DNA from: Siphonodentalium dalli
Lineage: Eukaryota; Mollusca; Scaphopoda; Gadilida; Siphonodentaliidae
Assembly: GCA_032622095.1 (NCBI GenBank)
Contig: CP136065.1
Location: forward strand, 26,111,141-26,175,140
DNA length: 64,000 bases
Reading direction: 5' to 3'
How positions within the stretch are numbered: position 1 is the stretch's first letter; every line of letters begins with the position of its first letter. Shown here in pieces: positions 12,031 to 24,193 of this stretch. The notes under the pieces were generated by a model. That model saw only the letters and a program-made list of their open reading frames with translations, was not told the DNA's origin and did no database searches. Made by a program: the position numbers and the translations under genes.

Positions 12031-14471
12031 GGTTGCGGTCGCCTCTCGGGAGTATGCATATGGGACGATTTGTACCGGTTTGTGATCGCTTCCGAGAGTA
12101 TATATATGGGACGATTTGTACCGGTTTGTGGTCGCTTCCGAGAGTATATATATGGGACGATTTGTACCGGTTTGCGGTCGCCTCTCGGGAGTTTACATAT
12201 GGGGCGATTTGTACCGGTTTACGGTCGCCTCTCGGGAGTATATGGGACGATTTGTACCGGTTTGGGGTCGCCTCTCCGGAGTATACATATGGGGCGATTT
12301 GTACCGGTTTGGGTCGGCTCTCGTGAGTATATGGGACGATTTGTATCGGTTTGGGGTCGCCTCTCGGGAGTATATATATGGGACGATTTGTACCGGTTTG
12401 GGGTCGCCTCTCGGGAGTATATGGGACGATTTGTATCGGTTTGGGGTCGCCTCTCGGGAGTATATGGGACGATTTGTACCGGTTTGCTGTCGCCTCTCGG
12501 GAGTATATGGGACAATTTGTATCGGTTTGCTGTCGGCTCTCGAGAGTATATATATGGGACGATTTGTACCGGTTTGCTGTCGCCTCGCGGGAGTATATGG
12601 GACGATTTGTATCGGTATGCTGTCGCCTCTCGGGAGTATATATATGGGACGATTTGTATCGGTTTGCTGTCGCCTCTCGGGAGTATATATATGGGACGAT
12701 TTGTATCGGTTTGCTATCGCCTCTCCGGAGTATATATATGGGGCGATTTGTACCGGTTTGCTGTCGCCTCTCGGGAGTATATGGGACGATTTGTATCGGT
12801 TTGGGGTCGTCTCTCGGGAGTATATGGGACGATTTGTATCGGTTTGCTGTCGCCTCTCGGGAGTATATATATGGGGCGATTTGTACGGGTTTGCTGTCGC
12901 CTCTCGGGAGTATATACGGGACGATTTGTATCGGTTTGGGGTCGCCTCTCGGGAGTATATGGGACGATTTGTATCGGTTTGGGGTCGTCTCTCGGGAGTA
13001 TATGGGACGATTTGTATCGGTTTGGGGTCGCCTCTCGGGAGTATATATATGGGACGATTTGTACCGGTTTGGGGTCGCCTCTCGGGAGTATATGGGACGA
13101 TTTGTATCGGTTTGGGGTCGCCTCTCGGGAGTATATGGGACGATTTGTATCGGTTTGGGGTCGCCTCTCGGGAGTATATATATGGGACTATTTGTATCGG
13201 TTTGGGGTCGACTCTCGGGAGTATATGGGACGATTTGTATCGGTTTGCTGTCGCCTCTCGGGAGTATATGGGACGATTTGTACCGGTTTGGGGTCGGCTC
13301 TCGGGAGTATATGGGACGATTTGTACCGGTTTGCTGTCGCCTCTCGGGAGTATATGGGACGATTTGTACCGGTTTGGGGTCGCCTCTCGGGAGTATATAT
13401 ATGGGACTATTTGTATCGGTTTGGGGTCGCCTCTCGGGAGTATATGGGACGATTTGTATCGGTTTGCTGTCGCCTCTCGGGAGTATATGGGACGATTTGT
13501 ACCGGTTTGGGGTCGGCTCTCGGGAGTATATGGGACGATTTGTACCGGTTTGCTGTCGCCTCTCGGGAGTATATGGGACGATTTGTACCGGCTTGGGGTC
13601 GCCTCTCGGGAGTATATATATGGGACGATTTGTATCGGTTTGGGGTCGCCTCTCGGGAGTATATATATGGGACTATTTGTATCGGTTTGGGGTCGCCTCT
13701 CGGGAGTATATGGGACGATTTGTATCGGTTTGCTGTCGCCTCTCGGGAGTATATGGGACGATTTGTACCGGTTTGGGGTCGCCTCTCGGGAGTATATGGG
13801 ACGATTTGTACCGGTTTGCTGTCGCCTCTCGGGAGTATATGGGACGATTTGTACCGGCTTGGGGTCGCCTCTCGGGAGTATATATATGGGACGATTTGTA
13901 CCGGTTTGGGGTCGCCTCTCGGGAGTATATGGGACGATTTGTACCGGTTTGCTGTCGCCTCTCGGGAGTATATGGGACGATTTGTACCGGCTTGGGGTCG
14001 CCTCTCGGGAGTATATGGGACGATTTGTATCGGTTTGGGGTCGCCTCTCGGGAGTATATGGGACGATTTGTATCGGTTTACGGTCGCCTCTCGGGAGTAT
14101 ATGGGACGATTTGTACCGGTTTGGGGGTCGCCTCTCGGGAGTATATATGGGACGATTTGTACCGGTTTTATGTCGCCTCTCGGGAGTATATGGGACGATT
14201 TGTACCGGTTTTGGGGTCGCCTCTCGGGAGTATATGGGGCGATTTGTACCGGTTTGGGGTCGGCTCCCGGGAGTATATATATGGGGCGATTTGTACCGGG
14301 TTGAGGTCGCCTCTCGGGAGTATATGGGACGATTTGTACCGGTTTGGGGTCGCCTCTCGGGAGTATATGGGACGATTTGTACCGGTTTGGGGTCGCCTCT
14401 TGGAGTATATGGGACGATTTGTATCGGTTTGGGGTCGCCTATCGGGAGTATATATATGGGACGATTTGTAC
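12031..14471 (+). repeat. Large minisatellite (array B), about 55 units of 43/47 bp
   Basis: Unit: gggacgatttgtaccggttt + ggggtcgcctctcgggag + tatat, with a 47-bp version that has four extra TA bases. Variant positions are tacc/tatc, ggg/ctg/cgg before tcgcc, and gggacta for gggacga. Because 43 is not a multiple of three and the unit lacks stops in most frames, three + frames (738-790 codons) and one - frame (774 codons) are open across it. I treat these as by-products, not genes. Recurring blocks of five to six units suggest higher-order amplification. The last unit runs directly into the inner end of the right arm at 14,472. Confidence 0.97.
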
Positions 14472-15065
14472 CGCTCCAAATTACGTAGAAAAGTATTTGG
14501 AGGTTCGAATGAGCCATGTCCGTTTAATCAATTGTTACATGATCGTCAAGCCGCCACGCTCACATAGACACGCCGATAATCTAGATTATTTACAGCTCCA
14601 CCAATTGAAACAAGAAAACTATAGTCAGAAATGGTAACGGCATCAAGATCGTATTATTATATAAACATATAATTATATAATATAAAATATATTGGTTTCA
14701 TGAATTCACCACCCCAGAATTCCGTTAAAATAACTAATCGTTCAAATTATCACACCAGAAAGCCTCTAAATTCAGACCATAAATTTACTAATTGGATTAA
14801 ATACACCCCAGATACATTGCAATACGACCTTTAGTCTACTTGCCAACTGAGACCTACTTCATCACCAATATTAGCTGTTACGGTTTAATGTTATAAAACG
14901 CTAAATATTGTCCCATTGACAAAATATGTATCCCCACACACTTTGCACGTGTTAGCGCTTCTCTCCTATACATTTCCAATCAAATTAATTTCTCTCGTAA
15001 TTACCGATTTGCCCTGTCGATAGAACGCGCGGCTGCATATGGAAAGTCCGATTATTTAAGTAATC

Positions 15066-15262
15066 CCCTAAATAATCGACTCCTTAACCACAGCAGAATT
15101 ATGGGTAATTTTTCAGGATTTAGTTGGAAATATGGCTTGTTGCCATTCATCGGAAAGCTCTCAGTGAGAGCTTTCCTATGAATGGCAACAAGCCATATTT
15201 CCGACTAAATCCTGAAAAATTACCCATAATTCTGCTGTGGTTAAGGAGTCGATTATTTAGGG
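15066..15262. repeat. Palindrome, right-arm copy
   Basis: Inverted counterpart of the palindrome at 10,243-10,438. The centre is again gctctcagtgagagc and the outer ends ccctaaataatcgactcc / ggagtcgattatttaggg. Its presence in both arms dates its insertion before the duplication. Confidence 0.9.
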
Positions 15263-15699
15263 CATTACTGTAGCTCGACGATATAGGGACGCTACTGCTA
15301 AACCATGGGCCTATTTGAACCAGGTTTTAACCAGAGGTGATGAATGCGCCACTTATACATGAGGTATCGGGTTTAAACCTAGAGTTTTCCGTAAACCAGG
15401 TTTCAACCGGAGATGACGAATCCGCTCCATAATTATGTTCAAATTGTCGTGGCGCGCACATAGCAGTGGGTGGCTCATGTCGCATTTTGGGAATATGAAT
15501 TTGAAATTCAAAATATTCTAAGCTGAGAACAATACGTCGCATATGGATGCTATATTTTTCTGAACCTCGATCATCAACTGGACAGCTCATATGTTCTTCA
15601 ATTGTGTTCACATATCAACTGATCTACCGTGGGTTTGTCAATTTAATAATAATACTAATAATTGGTTAACGATGATTTCCCCCTGGTGTGTTGATTTTC

Positions 15700-16350
15700 C
15701 CCGGAATTATTGACGTATTTTGGGCGCAGCAATCAGTAGGAATTGATCACTAGAGTGTAAATGACTGCGCACGCCTACGGATAATCCTCGCGCGGCCGAG
15801 AAGATTAGAGCTACCAGAGCGAATAACTCAATGGAACTTCCAGAACGAGGTTAGCTCAAGGGGAAAATTTGATTCGCAACGACTAAAATATTATCATGTT
15901 GTCTACGGCAATTTACTGCTGAACGGCGACGGAATTGGCTTAACTAATATCTCACCGAAATGTGGTTACGGCACCTAATGGCGACAGGCGCGATCCGCCG
16001 TACCGGAAATCGATCCGCGCGCATTGATCGCGCACTATTTTGTTTCTCCAAATGCAATTTGGGCCCCGACTATCATCTGCCCGCATCGATCGTCACATTG
16101 TCGCCCGCGTCTTGTAAGTGGTGAACTATGTAATTGACGGAGGTCGACGTGAGACGAGTGTTTGAACAACGATGGCTGTATCGAGTAAAATTTTGCGCGA
16201 ATTGAAAAGGAAATGGAAAATCATTCCTAATTAATTTGTCACGGAATAATATAATACTGCACAAGTGCATATGACGCAGCGAAGCTGGTAAGAGACGCTG
16301 GGTGATCACACTCGATCGGTAATCCAACTGAATCGTCCGAGCCACTTAAG
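15700..16350. other. CpG-rich block, right-arm copy
   Basis: Mirror of 9,150-9,800, nearly base-for-base (one substitution noted near 16,326, ccaactgaa versus the left arm's cagtttgat read in reverse). No coding potential seen. Confidence 0.35.
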
Positions 16351-16921
16351 GCCTCCTGACAGTGAAGCGAATCAGCCTCTTGCTGCATACTTGGACCCAC
16401 TTCATATGTGCGTTCAATATGAATGCAGTGTTATATGTGGCACGAACAGATGGTGGCACTTTTATAGGTATATGAACTGAACGTATAGTTGTATGCGCAC
16501 CGATTGGAATGGACCCATACAACCCGAGACAGTCCGACCAGGGACTGCCAAACCCAGATCATTTTGAGAATCAATATTTGTTTTGTTTACCAGGAGATAA
16601 TTAGTTCGAACCTGCGAGCCCATGCAGTTGATATTTTAATGGTTAGATGCTGAAGAATGTTTCTTATTTTCAGTGGTAAAAGACGAAGGCGCCACGTTTT
16701 CAAACTCTCAAAGTAACACGCAGCTAATCCTAACTCTGGACTGTACTGATCTCATTGGACTCATCTTACGACATGATCAAAAAGGAGTATCCATGAAATG
16801 CAAAACGTTATCATCAATCAAATATAATCATCTCACTGTCTTCGATATTTCATCACTAACTCTTATTTCAATTTCACAATCCGAAAGATGCTGAGGAAAC
16901 GATCGCAAAGAACAGTACAGG

Positions 16922-17206
16922 CAGGGCCCGCGCTGGACCAAAGTTTACTTTTGCCAAATAATTTGCCAAATGAAAATATTTTTTACCAAATTCTTATAGA
17001 ATTTGCCAAATGCTATCCCTGATAGTATAATTTTCTGCAACATTGAGTCTTATTTTGTGGTTTATCATACAACAATAAAACAATCACCGAACGATAACAC
17101 TGTAGAAGAGTTGCTTCATCAGAAGGGCACATTACAATAGGATTAGCTATGTAAACACCACCACCACACTAGATAGGGTAATACCTCACCCATCAATACT
17201 AATGTA
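16922..17206. mobile_element. TTTGGCAA-rich element, truncated right-arm copy
   Basis: Carries agggcccgcgctggaccaaa, clustered ttgccaaa motifs, the caacaataaaacaatcacc block and aggattagctatgtaaacac. It then stops after ccatcaatactaatg, lacking the cgcgctgcca end present at 6,160. This copy shows what the left site looked like before LINE insertion. Confidence 0.7.
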
Positions 17207-17692
17207 CATGCTGATTTATCTGTATGAACACTTTGCTCCCGAGTCACCAGTCAACAAATTAGTGACTATCGAAGACAAACACAAACGGTTAAAAGTAGAT
17301 TTAAAACAAGAAATGCAACTGAAAGCTGCGCACGGATTTTTACACTTTTAGGAAACTCATTGCATGATTTACACTACCTTTCGTCAAAATAATTGCTCTT
17401 GAAACGACATGCATACATTCACGAAAGTGGCAATTCAAGCAAACGATATCTATGTTCAATTGAAATGCACTGCTTGTATATGCCTAGTCACATAGATACT
17501 CAGATAAAGTTTACTTTGCCAATACGTGGTACTTGCAGCTCCGGCTACTCAAATCAAATGGCACCTGTGTTCGCAGACAACACATCCTAATGTAAATAGG
17601 TTCATTTTGGACGTTAATATTCACATATGTTCATATTGGACAGATATGATTCTGAAATATATCCGTTCTTTTGTTGAATGGAGCGGGCCACA

Positions 17693-19283
17693 CAGGGGGG
17701 GGGGGGGGTAAAAAGTGACATGACATTAGGCTGAAAAAACTTTTTTCCGGCTCTTGTGTACCCACCACCCCCCTATTTGAAGGACAAAATATTTTTTCCA
17801 ATTTCATGCGGGGTACCCACCCCCTTTTTACCTCCAAATCTGTAATATAACACCATTTAAGCTTGATGGTCAGTATTACAGTTACCCTATTTCCATTTCT
17901 GGTTCTTCTAAGTCATTCCAACTTTTGTAACAACACGAAACAGGTTCTAAAAAAATACCTGGAAAAACCCAAAATAACACACAGAATACATGTGCTGATC
18001 AGTAAATTATTGATTGATTCTTCCCCAAATATTGTCTAAGGTAGCTCATAATGCTCATTATACATGTAAACAAATATAAAAGCATTAGTGTACCTTCTTT
18101 TCATCACAGAAAGTGTAACTTTAGATGTGTCCCATAGTATCACATGAATTTATGTCAATTATGATTTTTGAAAAAATTATTAGGGCAACACCACCTGGCA
18201 ATTAACTCTCCAACAATACAGGTATTCAGCTGAAATCCACTATGTATCACAAAACTAATTTTCATTTCCATGAGCTGAGTTCTTGGGCTAGGTACTGTGC
18301 TAAGGCCAGACCCAGGTCAAGCATTCATACAAATACATGTACTGCGTGTAAATAGAAACTTGAAAATAAGACGGTCATATGCAGTCTGCAGAATAAGCTC
18401 CAAGGAGGGTGAGTTTTGTGATGCTACCCAGCAGAGTGGGCTATAGCATTACCAAATTCACCATATGTGACCCTCATATGTAGCTAGTTCTCCATGGTTG
18501 GTCGAGACCAAAATAGAATGAGGTCGTTAGAGGTTGAATTTGTTGATGCTATGCCGGGTAGTATCGCCAAATTCGCCCTCTGCAGACTTAGATCATTTTG
18601 CTGATGACCAGCACATTATGTTTAGACTTGCATATTATATTAAGTTATATTATATTTTCTTTCCCTTCTTTTCACTCATCTGTTCTGATTTTGTTTATTC
18701 CACTTAGCAGCCTTCTCCATATCTACACATTCAAGGTCTATGTATGCTCGCCCAATCTTTTATCTGGGTCCCACCATCTCAAGATTATTATCTCAGTGAT
18801 ATGCGTTGTTGCAGTCTACAGTCCCATGCCAAGTTCCGATACAATTTTGACTGAGTCATCTGGTCTGATCAGGTATAATGAGTAAATATTAATGAGATAA
18901 ATGAATAGCTTTTTTCATTTTATTTATATTAAAGTTTATGCATGTGCTACATAACTGTCCATTTTCATCTGGAACCAGTAGCATTGGTACATGGCAATGT
19001 GATCGGATTTAAAAGGCGAATTCCTGAGATTTGGTTCGTAATCTGGATTTCTGAGAAGCATCATGCCCATATCCACACTAACTACACCCCTAAGCACTGC
19101 CCTAAGTGTCATACACACCTTAACAATGATGCTGAACACTTTGAGGCATTTATATTGAAGAAATGTTGTAAGAGGAAAAAATTGCGACCACTCAGGAAAA
19201 AAGTGACTTTTTCGCAGCTGAACCACCCACCCACCCCGGCCTAGTGTATGGACAAAAGTGGGTGACCCCACCCCCCCCCCCCT
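17693..19283. mobile_element. hAT-like element with G/C-tract ends (right arm only)
   Basis: Flanked by ggccaca on both sides (gggccaca at 17,685-17,692 and 19,284-19,291, a 7-8 bp target duplication). Ends are cagggggggg and cccccccctg. The left arm has the single uninterrupted gtggcccgctcc site in reverse near 5,670. An 8-bp duplication with CAGGG/CCCTG tips is characteristic of hAT transposons. I recognise no transposase. Frames inside (18,598-18,885; 18,942-19,244) are short and unassigned, so it is probably nonautonomous. It contains two short hairpin motifs (18,403-18,456, 18,524-18,583) also seen near 36 kb. Confidence 0.85.
18403..18583. repeat. Two copies of a ggtgaatttg...caaattcacc hairpin motif
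   Basis: At 18,403-18,456 (gagggtgagttttgtgatgc ... caaattcacc) and 18,524-18,583 (gaggttgaatttgttgatgc ... ccaaattcgccctctg). Each is a stem with a short loop containing a ggctag- or ggtag-type core. The same motif occurs twice at 35,905-36,240. Confidence 0.65.
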
Positions 19284-19539
19284 GGGCCACAGTGAACTTT
19301 AAAAAAACACGTTTTACGTCCATATTGAGCGTCATGCATATGGCATGGATCATAATGTAGGTTGGTATTCCCAGTTCTTAAGCGTGTATGTAAGTTTTCT
19401 ACAATTTGAACCTTTCTTATTTTGTCTGGCTGTTGTTTCCGTGAAAAACCCATAATGCTGTGGTTGACGGTAAAAATGACATTTTATGAATTTCTGAATC
19501 AAAGAGCACAACTTCTGGACGTGGGTATCTCGGGTCGTA

Positions 19540-19708
19540 TTGTGAAGTAGATTTGATGGGTGGTGGGGCTAAGAGTGTCAGATACAGCGGTGCTTTGTGA
19601 AGTAGATTTGATGGGTGGTGGGACTGAGAGTGTCATATACTGCGGTGCTTTGTGAAGTATATTTGATGGGTGGTGGTACTAAGAGTGTCCGATACTGAGG
19701 TGCTTTTT
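19540..19708. repeat. 55-bp tandem repeat, right-arm copy (about three units)
   Basis: Reverse-complement counterpart of 5,160-5,376, with units reading gtgaagtagatttgatgggt then ggtggtactaagagtgtc. It has about one copy fewer than the left arm. Confidence 0.85.
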
Positions 19709-20114
19709 GACTTATCATACGATATAATTGGATAAGTGTCGCCTGTTTTCGTCTACTGGCAAGGCAATCTCTTCCAGCGGTGTCTCTTACTGATAACGTC
19801 TCTGTCAAAATACCAATTACTTTTTCGTCTGCTATTAAATTAATCTAACAATATCACCGAGTTAATGTGCGAGGCCATGAAACATGTATCATATAAAACA
19901 ATGCGGTGCATCTCTGTGGGACGTGTCAACCACATGTCAATGCAATGGAAGATATACTACTACGGTATAAGTAGACAAAATAGTCCCACGCAAATCTGAC
20001 AATTATTTGGAGAAACTCATTATTTATGGACCGGTTTGAACACGATTCTGGTATTCTCTGATCAGTCTATGTTGTCGGCGATAAAATTATTATTAAACAT
20101 GTATTTTCTCCAAT

Positions 20115-20712
20115 TTACAAGAATCTTGTAAATCCTGGTACCTGGACAGCATCGATAACGTGAGAGAGGTATCGAAACCATGAGATATAGCTGTCAATGG
20201 TCTTCCACTGGGCCTTGTGGAGAAGTTTATCGAATCCTACACAGATGGTGGCAAGGCTAGCGGAGTCACATTGTATTTTCTCTATTTGATCTGTTGGCAT
20301 GCAGTACAGTTAAACGATACAGTGTTAGCATATTCCAGGGTAGGTCTAATAAATGTAAAATATATTCGCTCTATGGTTTTTCTATGTAACCGATATTTGT
20401 GTGTTATCAGCATGCCAAGTCGCAGCGCTTTAGAGGTTACATCCCCAATATGTGAACACGATTCGCCTCTTTTGTAGAAGGTCAGCTCTAAGTGTTTGAG
20501 GGAGCTAAACTCTTCTATGAGATAGTTCGACATGAGTGTAGATGCGTGTGTAGAACTTACTTCAGTTTCGATGGCATCAGGTTTTCTGTTTTGGAGGGAT
20601 TAAAAGTTACTAACCATTGTTTTGACCATTCCATATTTGTGTTTAGATCACTATTGATTATGGTTGCTACACGTTCCGTGTCACCTATTGGTAGCTATAC
20701 ATATGTGTCGTC
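20115..20712 (-). pseudogene. LINE reverse-transcriptase relic (right copy)
   Basis: Mirror of 4,126-4,747. Asp-Asp codons lie at 20,707-20,712 (reverse strand), followed by MEWSKQWLVTFNPSKTE and HLELTFYKRGESC. The C-terminal piece GFDKLLHKAQWKTIDSYISW is slightly better preserved here than on the left, which has an extra duplicated stretch near 4,655-4,690. It is non-functional, with frame breaks and no RT N-terminal half. Confidence 0.8.
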
Positions 20713-21842
20713 AATATTTAAGAATCATCAACTCTTTGGAAATTATAATATCATTTACTTTACTTGTATGGCATGACAAACATTTAAAAATTTAAGTGTT
20801 CAAGTACCAAGAACTTCTGTCAAATAGATTTTATTCAAAAATGTAGTTCATAGATCCATGATATCTTATCTTAAGATCATGAGAGGGGACCTATTATTCT
20901 TGTTTCGTGAAATGTATGATTATTGTCATTTAGAACGGCAACTACCCTTAAATGATGTTCTATATTTGAAGACTTTCGTGTCATGCCTGTTGATCAATGA
21001 AAAATTTGGCTAACATGAGTTCTGGGTCATGGGTTCATAACAAAGTTAAACTGACCACCATATCCCTTAACATATATGTGACTGCTTTATTCTTCATTAT
21101 AAGATATGTTAGTATGATGTTATAGTACGCAATTCAACGTTTAACTCAACATTATGATACAAATGAAGCCAAGCCAAGAAGCTATTTGGTGATTGGATTG
21201 TTGTATGAAATTATTAATTAGTCTAGCAGATCTTGGTACCGAAAGAGACAAAAAAAGAAAATAATATTTTTCAACATCTCAAATGTATCAACATCCATTG
21301 TTTTCGTCGTCTCTTAATAATTGCCCAGTTTCTATATATGATGAAGACGATGATTTGCGAAATTCAAGAATGCACACCAGATGGACTGCTCGTTTTATGC
21401 GGGCCTTAGAAATGATTTATTATCGATGATTAGTTCTGTACACCACCATTTTGATAAACTTTGCCCACTAGATAAATTTAAAGTGATTATGACCAACGAT
21501 TGTCCTGAAATTTGTGCAGGTGTATGTAATCTGATCCGGAGGTTCTTTGAATTGAGATCTGATTATTGCATTAACACCTAATTGGCTGACGGTTATTGGA
21601 TACCAGTGGCCTCTGATAATAACTGTGATATTGTATTTACAGTCGTAGCACAACTGTAAGTAATCAAACAAGCATTCCGTGGTAGATTGCCGCGGCGTGA
21701 ATAATCATTATCATTTGTATTATTATTATTTGAATGCTTTAGTACTTCTTTTCGTCATGATTTCTATTTTGATTGTTTATTCATTATGTATTCTCAGCAA
21801 CCTGTCCTTATATATGGATGTCCTTGCTAATAAATTATATTC

Positions 21843-24193
21843 TATATTCTATTCCAGATAGATGCAAAGCAATGCTTTGTTGGAAAATTAATGTTTTGTT
21901 TCACGGGCAAATTGGAATCAGTGATGGAGGGTTTTTTTCTGCAGACATATTATTTGGTAATAACAAATCCTCGATATTTAATGAAAGTATACCCTCCTTA
22001 CTAAGAAAATATTATAATGATAGATATTGTCTCATGTTGTAAGTATCTACGGTTTTAAAGCGTTGTTAGCTTTGCGTCTCTTCACTTTATGCAAAGCTAA
22101 ATAAATGTTACATTTGAAGAAACAGACATGAATCCCGAGAGTCAAGAGCAAATCATCTTTCTCTGGAGATGTGAATTCAATGGGAAACAGATATTCTGAT
22201 GAATTAAGTTCTTTTTTTTTATTGCCTGAATTGGGGGAACATCCTACCGATAATAAAAACAAGCATCAGATCTGAAAACAAGCTTGTCTCAAACGAAACC
22301 TTCGCGTATTCAAGCAGAAAGTGGCTAGTGTTATTAAGCACTAGGCCACTTCCCAAAATCAACACGAACAAGAACAAATGAAACATTAAAATTACTTAAA
22401 CGTAACGTGTGTTATAACTGTAATTATTTAGCTAATGTTACTGTTTTATAAAATGCATAAAAGCACAGAACTTAAAATTAAGTTAATATTAAAAAACAAC
22501 TACATGTATGAAAATGATGAACCATTCTATATCACGTGCAGACAAATTAAAAGCGATTGACTCAATTATAAATTTTTTGGTTCAATTTCACTATGAACAA
22601 CAAACTATTAAACAACCGAAACAGATGAATACTCCATTATTTCAGTCTATCAGTAGACCATTCTTAGAACTCAACCCCTAGATTTCTTTTTTGTTTGTCA
22701 TTTTGACTGCTTGGTAACTTGAAGATTTCGCTTCCTGCACAAACTTTCTGAATGTTTTGACACAGGCTTTGCGTTGAGGATATGAACCTTCATACTTTTC
22801 TAGCTCATCTATGCCCCCACACATATATCAATGAAACTTTTGCAGCTGAATTATGGAATTTCAATGTCATCACGACACATCAAATTCTCACGAGCACCCT
22901 ATCTAGAAACATTGTTGGTCGTTGGTGCATTTTGGGTGCTTTAAATCTTGCAGTTTACGTTCAGAGTAAATGACTCTGCAGATCTGCAGAGCTTCCAGTT
23001 AAGACGAATTGATCGGTACCCCATGGTCTCGGGCACCAGGTCACAAAATCCCGTATATGACCAAAATATTAGGTCCACGAGAACACAATACAGTTGGTCA
23101 GCGGCCAATTCCACTGAGGTTTCAGTATAGATACAGTTCGGGTGTGGCGGAATCCGAAAACAAAATCGGCAAGTTCTAAGTCGACATGGACCATGTATGA
23201 GTAAAAAAAATGGCCATTTCATTCTTAGTGTTATAAACATAAATCTCTTTACTACAATATATATTTGAATAGATAGGACTATTCGAAATCGCTGTTTTAG
23301 TTTTTAAAATATAATTTAAATAGGATAAAATGACGTCATGCGAGAGGCCCCATGAACCTCCCTTTTTTATAAGAATTTTAGGTAACAGGGAAGTGGGGGA
23401 GAAAAAGGTCGAGTGAAAACAGTCATGGTATTATGCAATACCACAAGCGTCAATCGGGATTTTAGTTTTATTGTATAATTTAGGAGCCCAACAAGTCAAA
23501 AGGTCCCCCATAATAAAGAATGTTAACTGTTTCATTCTCCATTATTAATTTCAGACTTCCTTACATTATTTTCGTTGTACCATTTTGATTGGTCTTGTGT
23601 GGGTCTTTGCGGTGCCTATGCGTGTGTTACACATGACTTTGACGGCTTTACAAAACGTTTTATTCGACTGGTAGGCGGAAGGTTGACTTAGTAAATTTTA
23701 ACTAATTTGATAAAGAATTTGGAGCCCATTTTCATGGTTTCCATTCAATCAATTTTGTCAGTACGGGAAATCACCTTGAAAATTTGGCTTCGATATTATG
23801 AATGGAGACTTGAGTTCAAAGATGCGACTGATGTCAATCACATAGTATCAACTCGTCGATATATATCGAAAGATTTTGGACATCAAACTACTTTTTCAGT
23901 AAAATTATGCGATTAAATATGGTTGCGTGATTGCCAATGGTGAAGTCATGGGTTAGATATATTAAAATTAGGACATGAACAAAATAAAAATCTGCAAAAC
24001 GTCTAGCCATCCCTGTGAAAATATCACGTGGTGTTTCAGCGACAAGAGTATTGCTATAGCCACAGACGTCTTTCTGTGTGAAGTCGACAGATATAAATCA
24101 GGTTATTATGTTGAAATTAAATGTTTATTAAGTACATTGCGAATTACTTCGTCGTGACACAGCTCTAACAAATCGAATTACGGAACGCAGTCT
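21843..24193. other. Unique-looking intergenic DNA
   Basis: AT-rich and without recognisable genes or repeats. Frames are all under 100 codons. A small stem occurs at about 22,320-22,352 (gtggctagtg ... cactaggccac). The region right of 21,842 is where homology to the left arm stops. Confidence 0.5.

Larger units (their letters stand above)
14472..21842 (-). repeat. Right arm of giant inverted duplication
   Basis: Reverse-complement copy of the left arm. It starts cgctccaaattacgtagaaa, abutting the minisatellite, and ends ctaataaattatattc before unique DNA. It lacks the left arm's TTAA MITE and LINE but carries its own 1.6-kb hAT-like insertion (17,693-19,283). The 55-bp tandem repeat has fewer copies. 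All small frames here mirror those of the left arm. Confidence 0.95.

Noticed and set aside
12031-14471. CRISPR-like array
   Set aside because: Units are contiguous with no unique spacers, and the DNA is eukaryotic.
10079-14471. Helitron-type element carrying the minisatellite
   Set aside because: I found no TC...CTRR ends with a 3' hairpin bounding the array, and the neighbouring element has clear TIRs instead.
12004-14567. Four open frames of 738-790 codons as giant repeat proteins
   Set aside because: They lie on the 43/47-bp minisatellite in three + frames and one - frame at once, a consequence of a stop-free unit. No frame is favoured and no start context or domain is present.
18942-19244. 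100-codon frame with several Cys/His as a zinc-finger transposase part
   Set aside because: Cys/His spacing (HCPKCHTH, KKCCKRKK) is suggestive but too short and isolated to assign; left as unassigned content of the hAT-like element.
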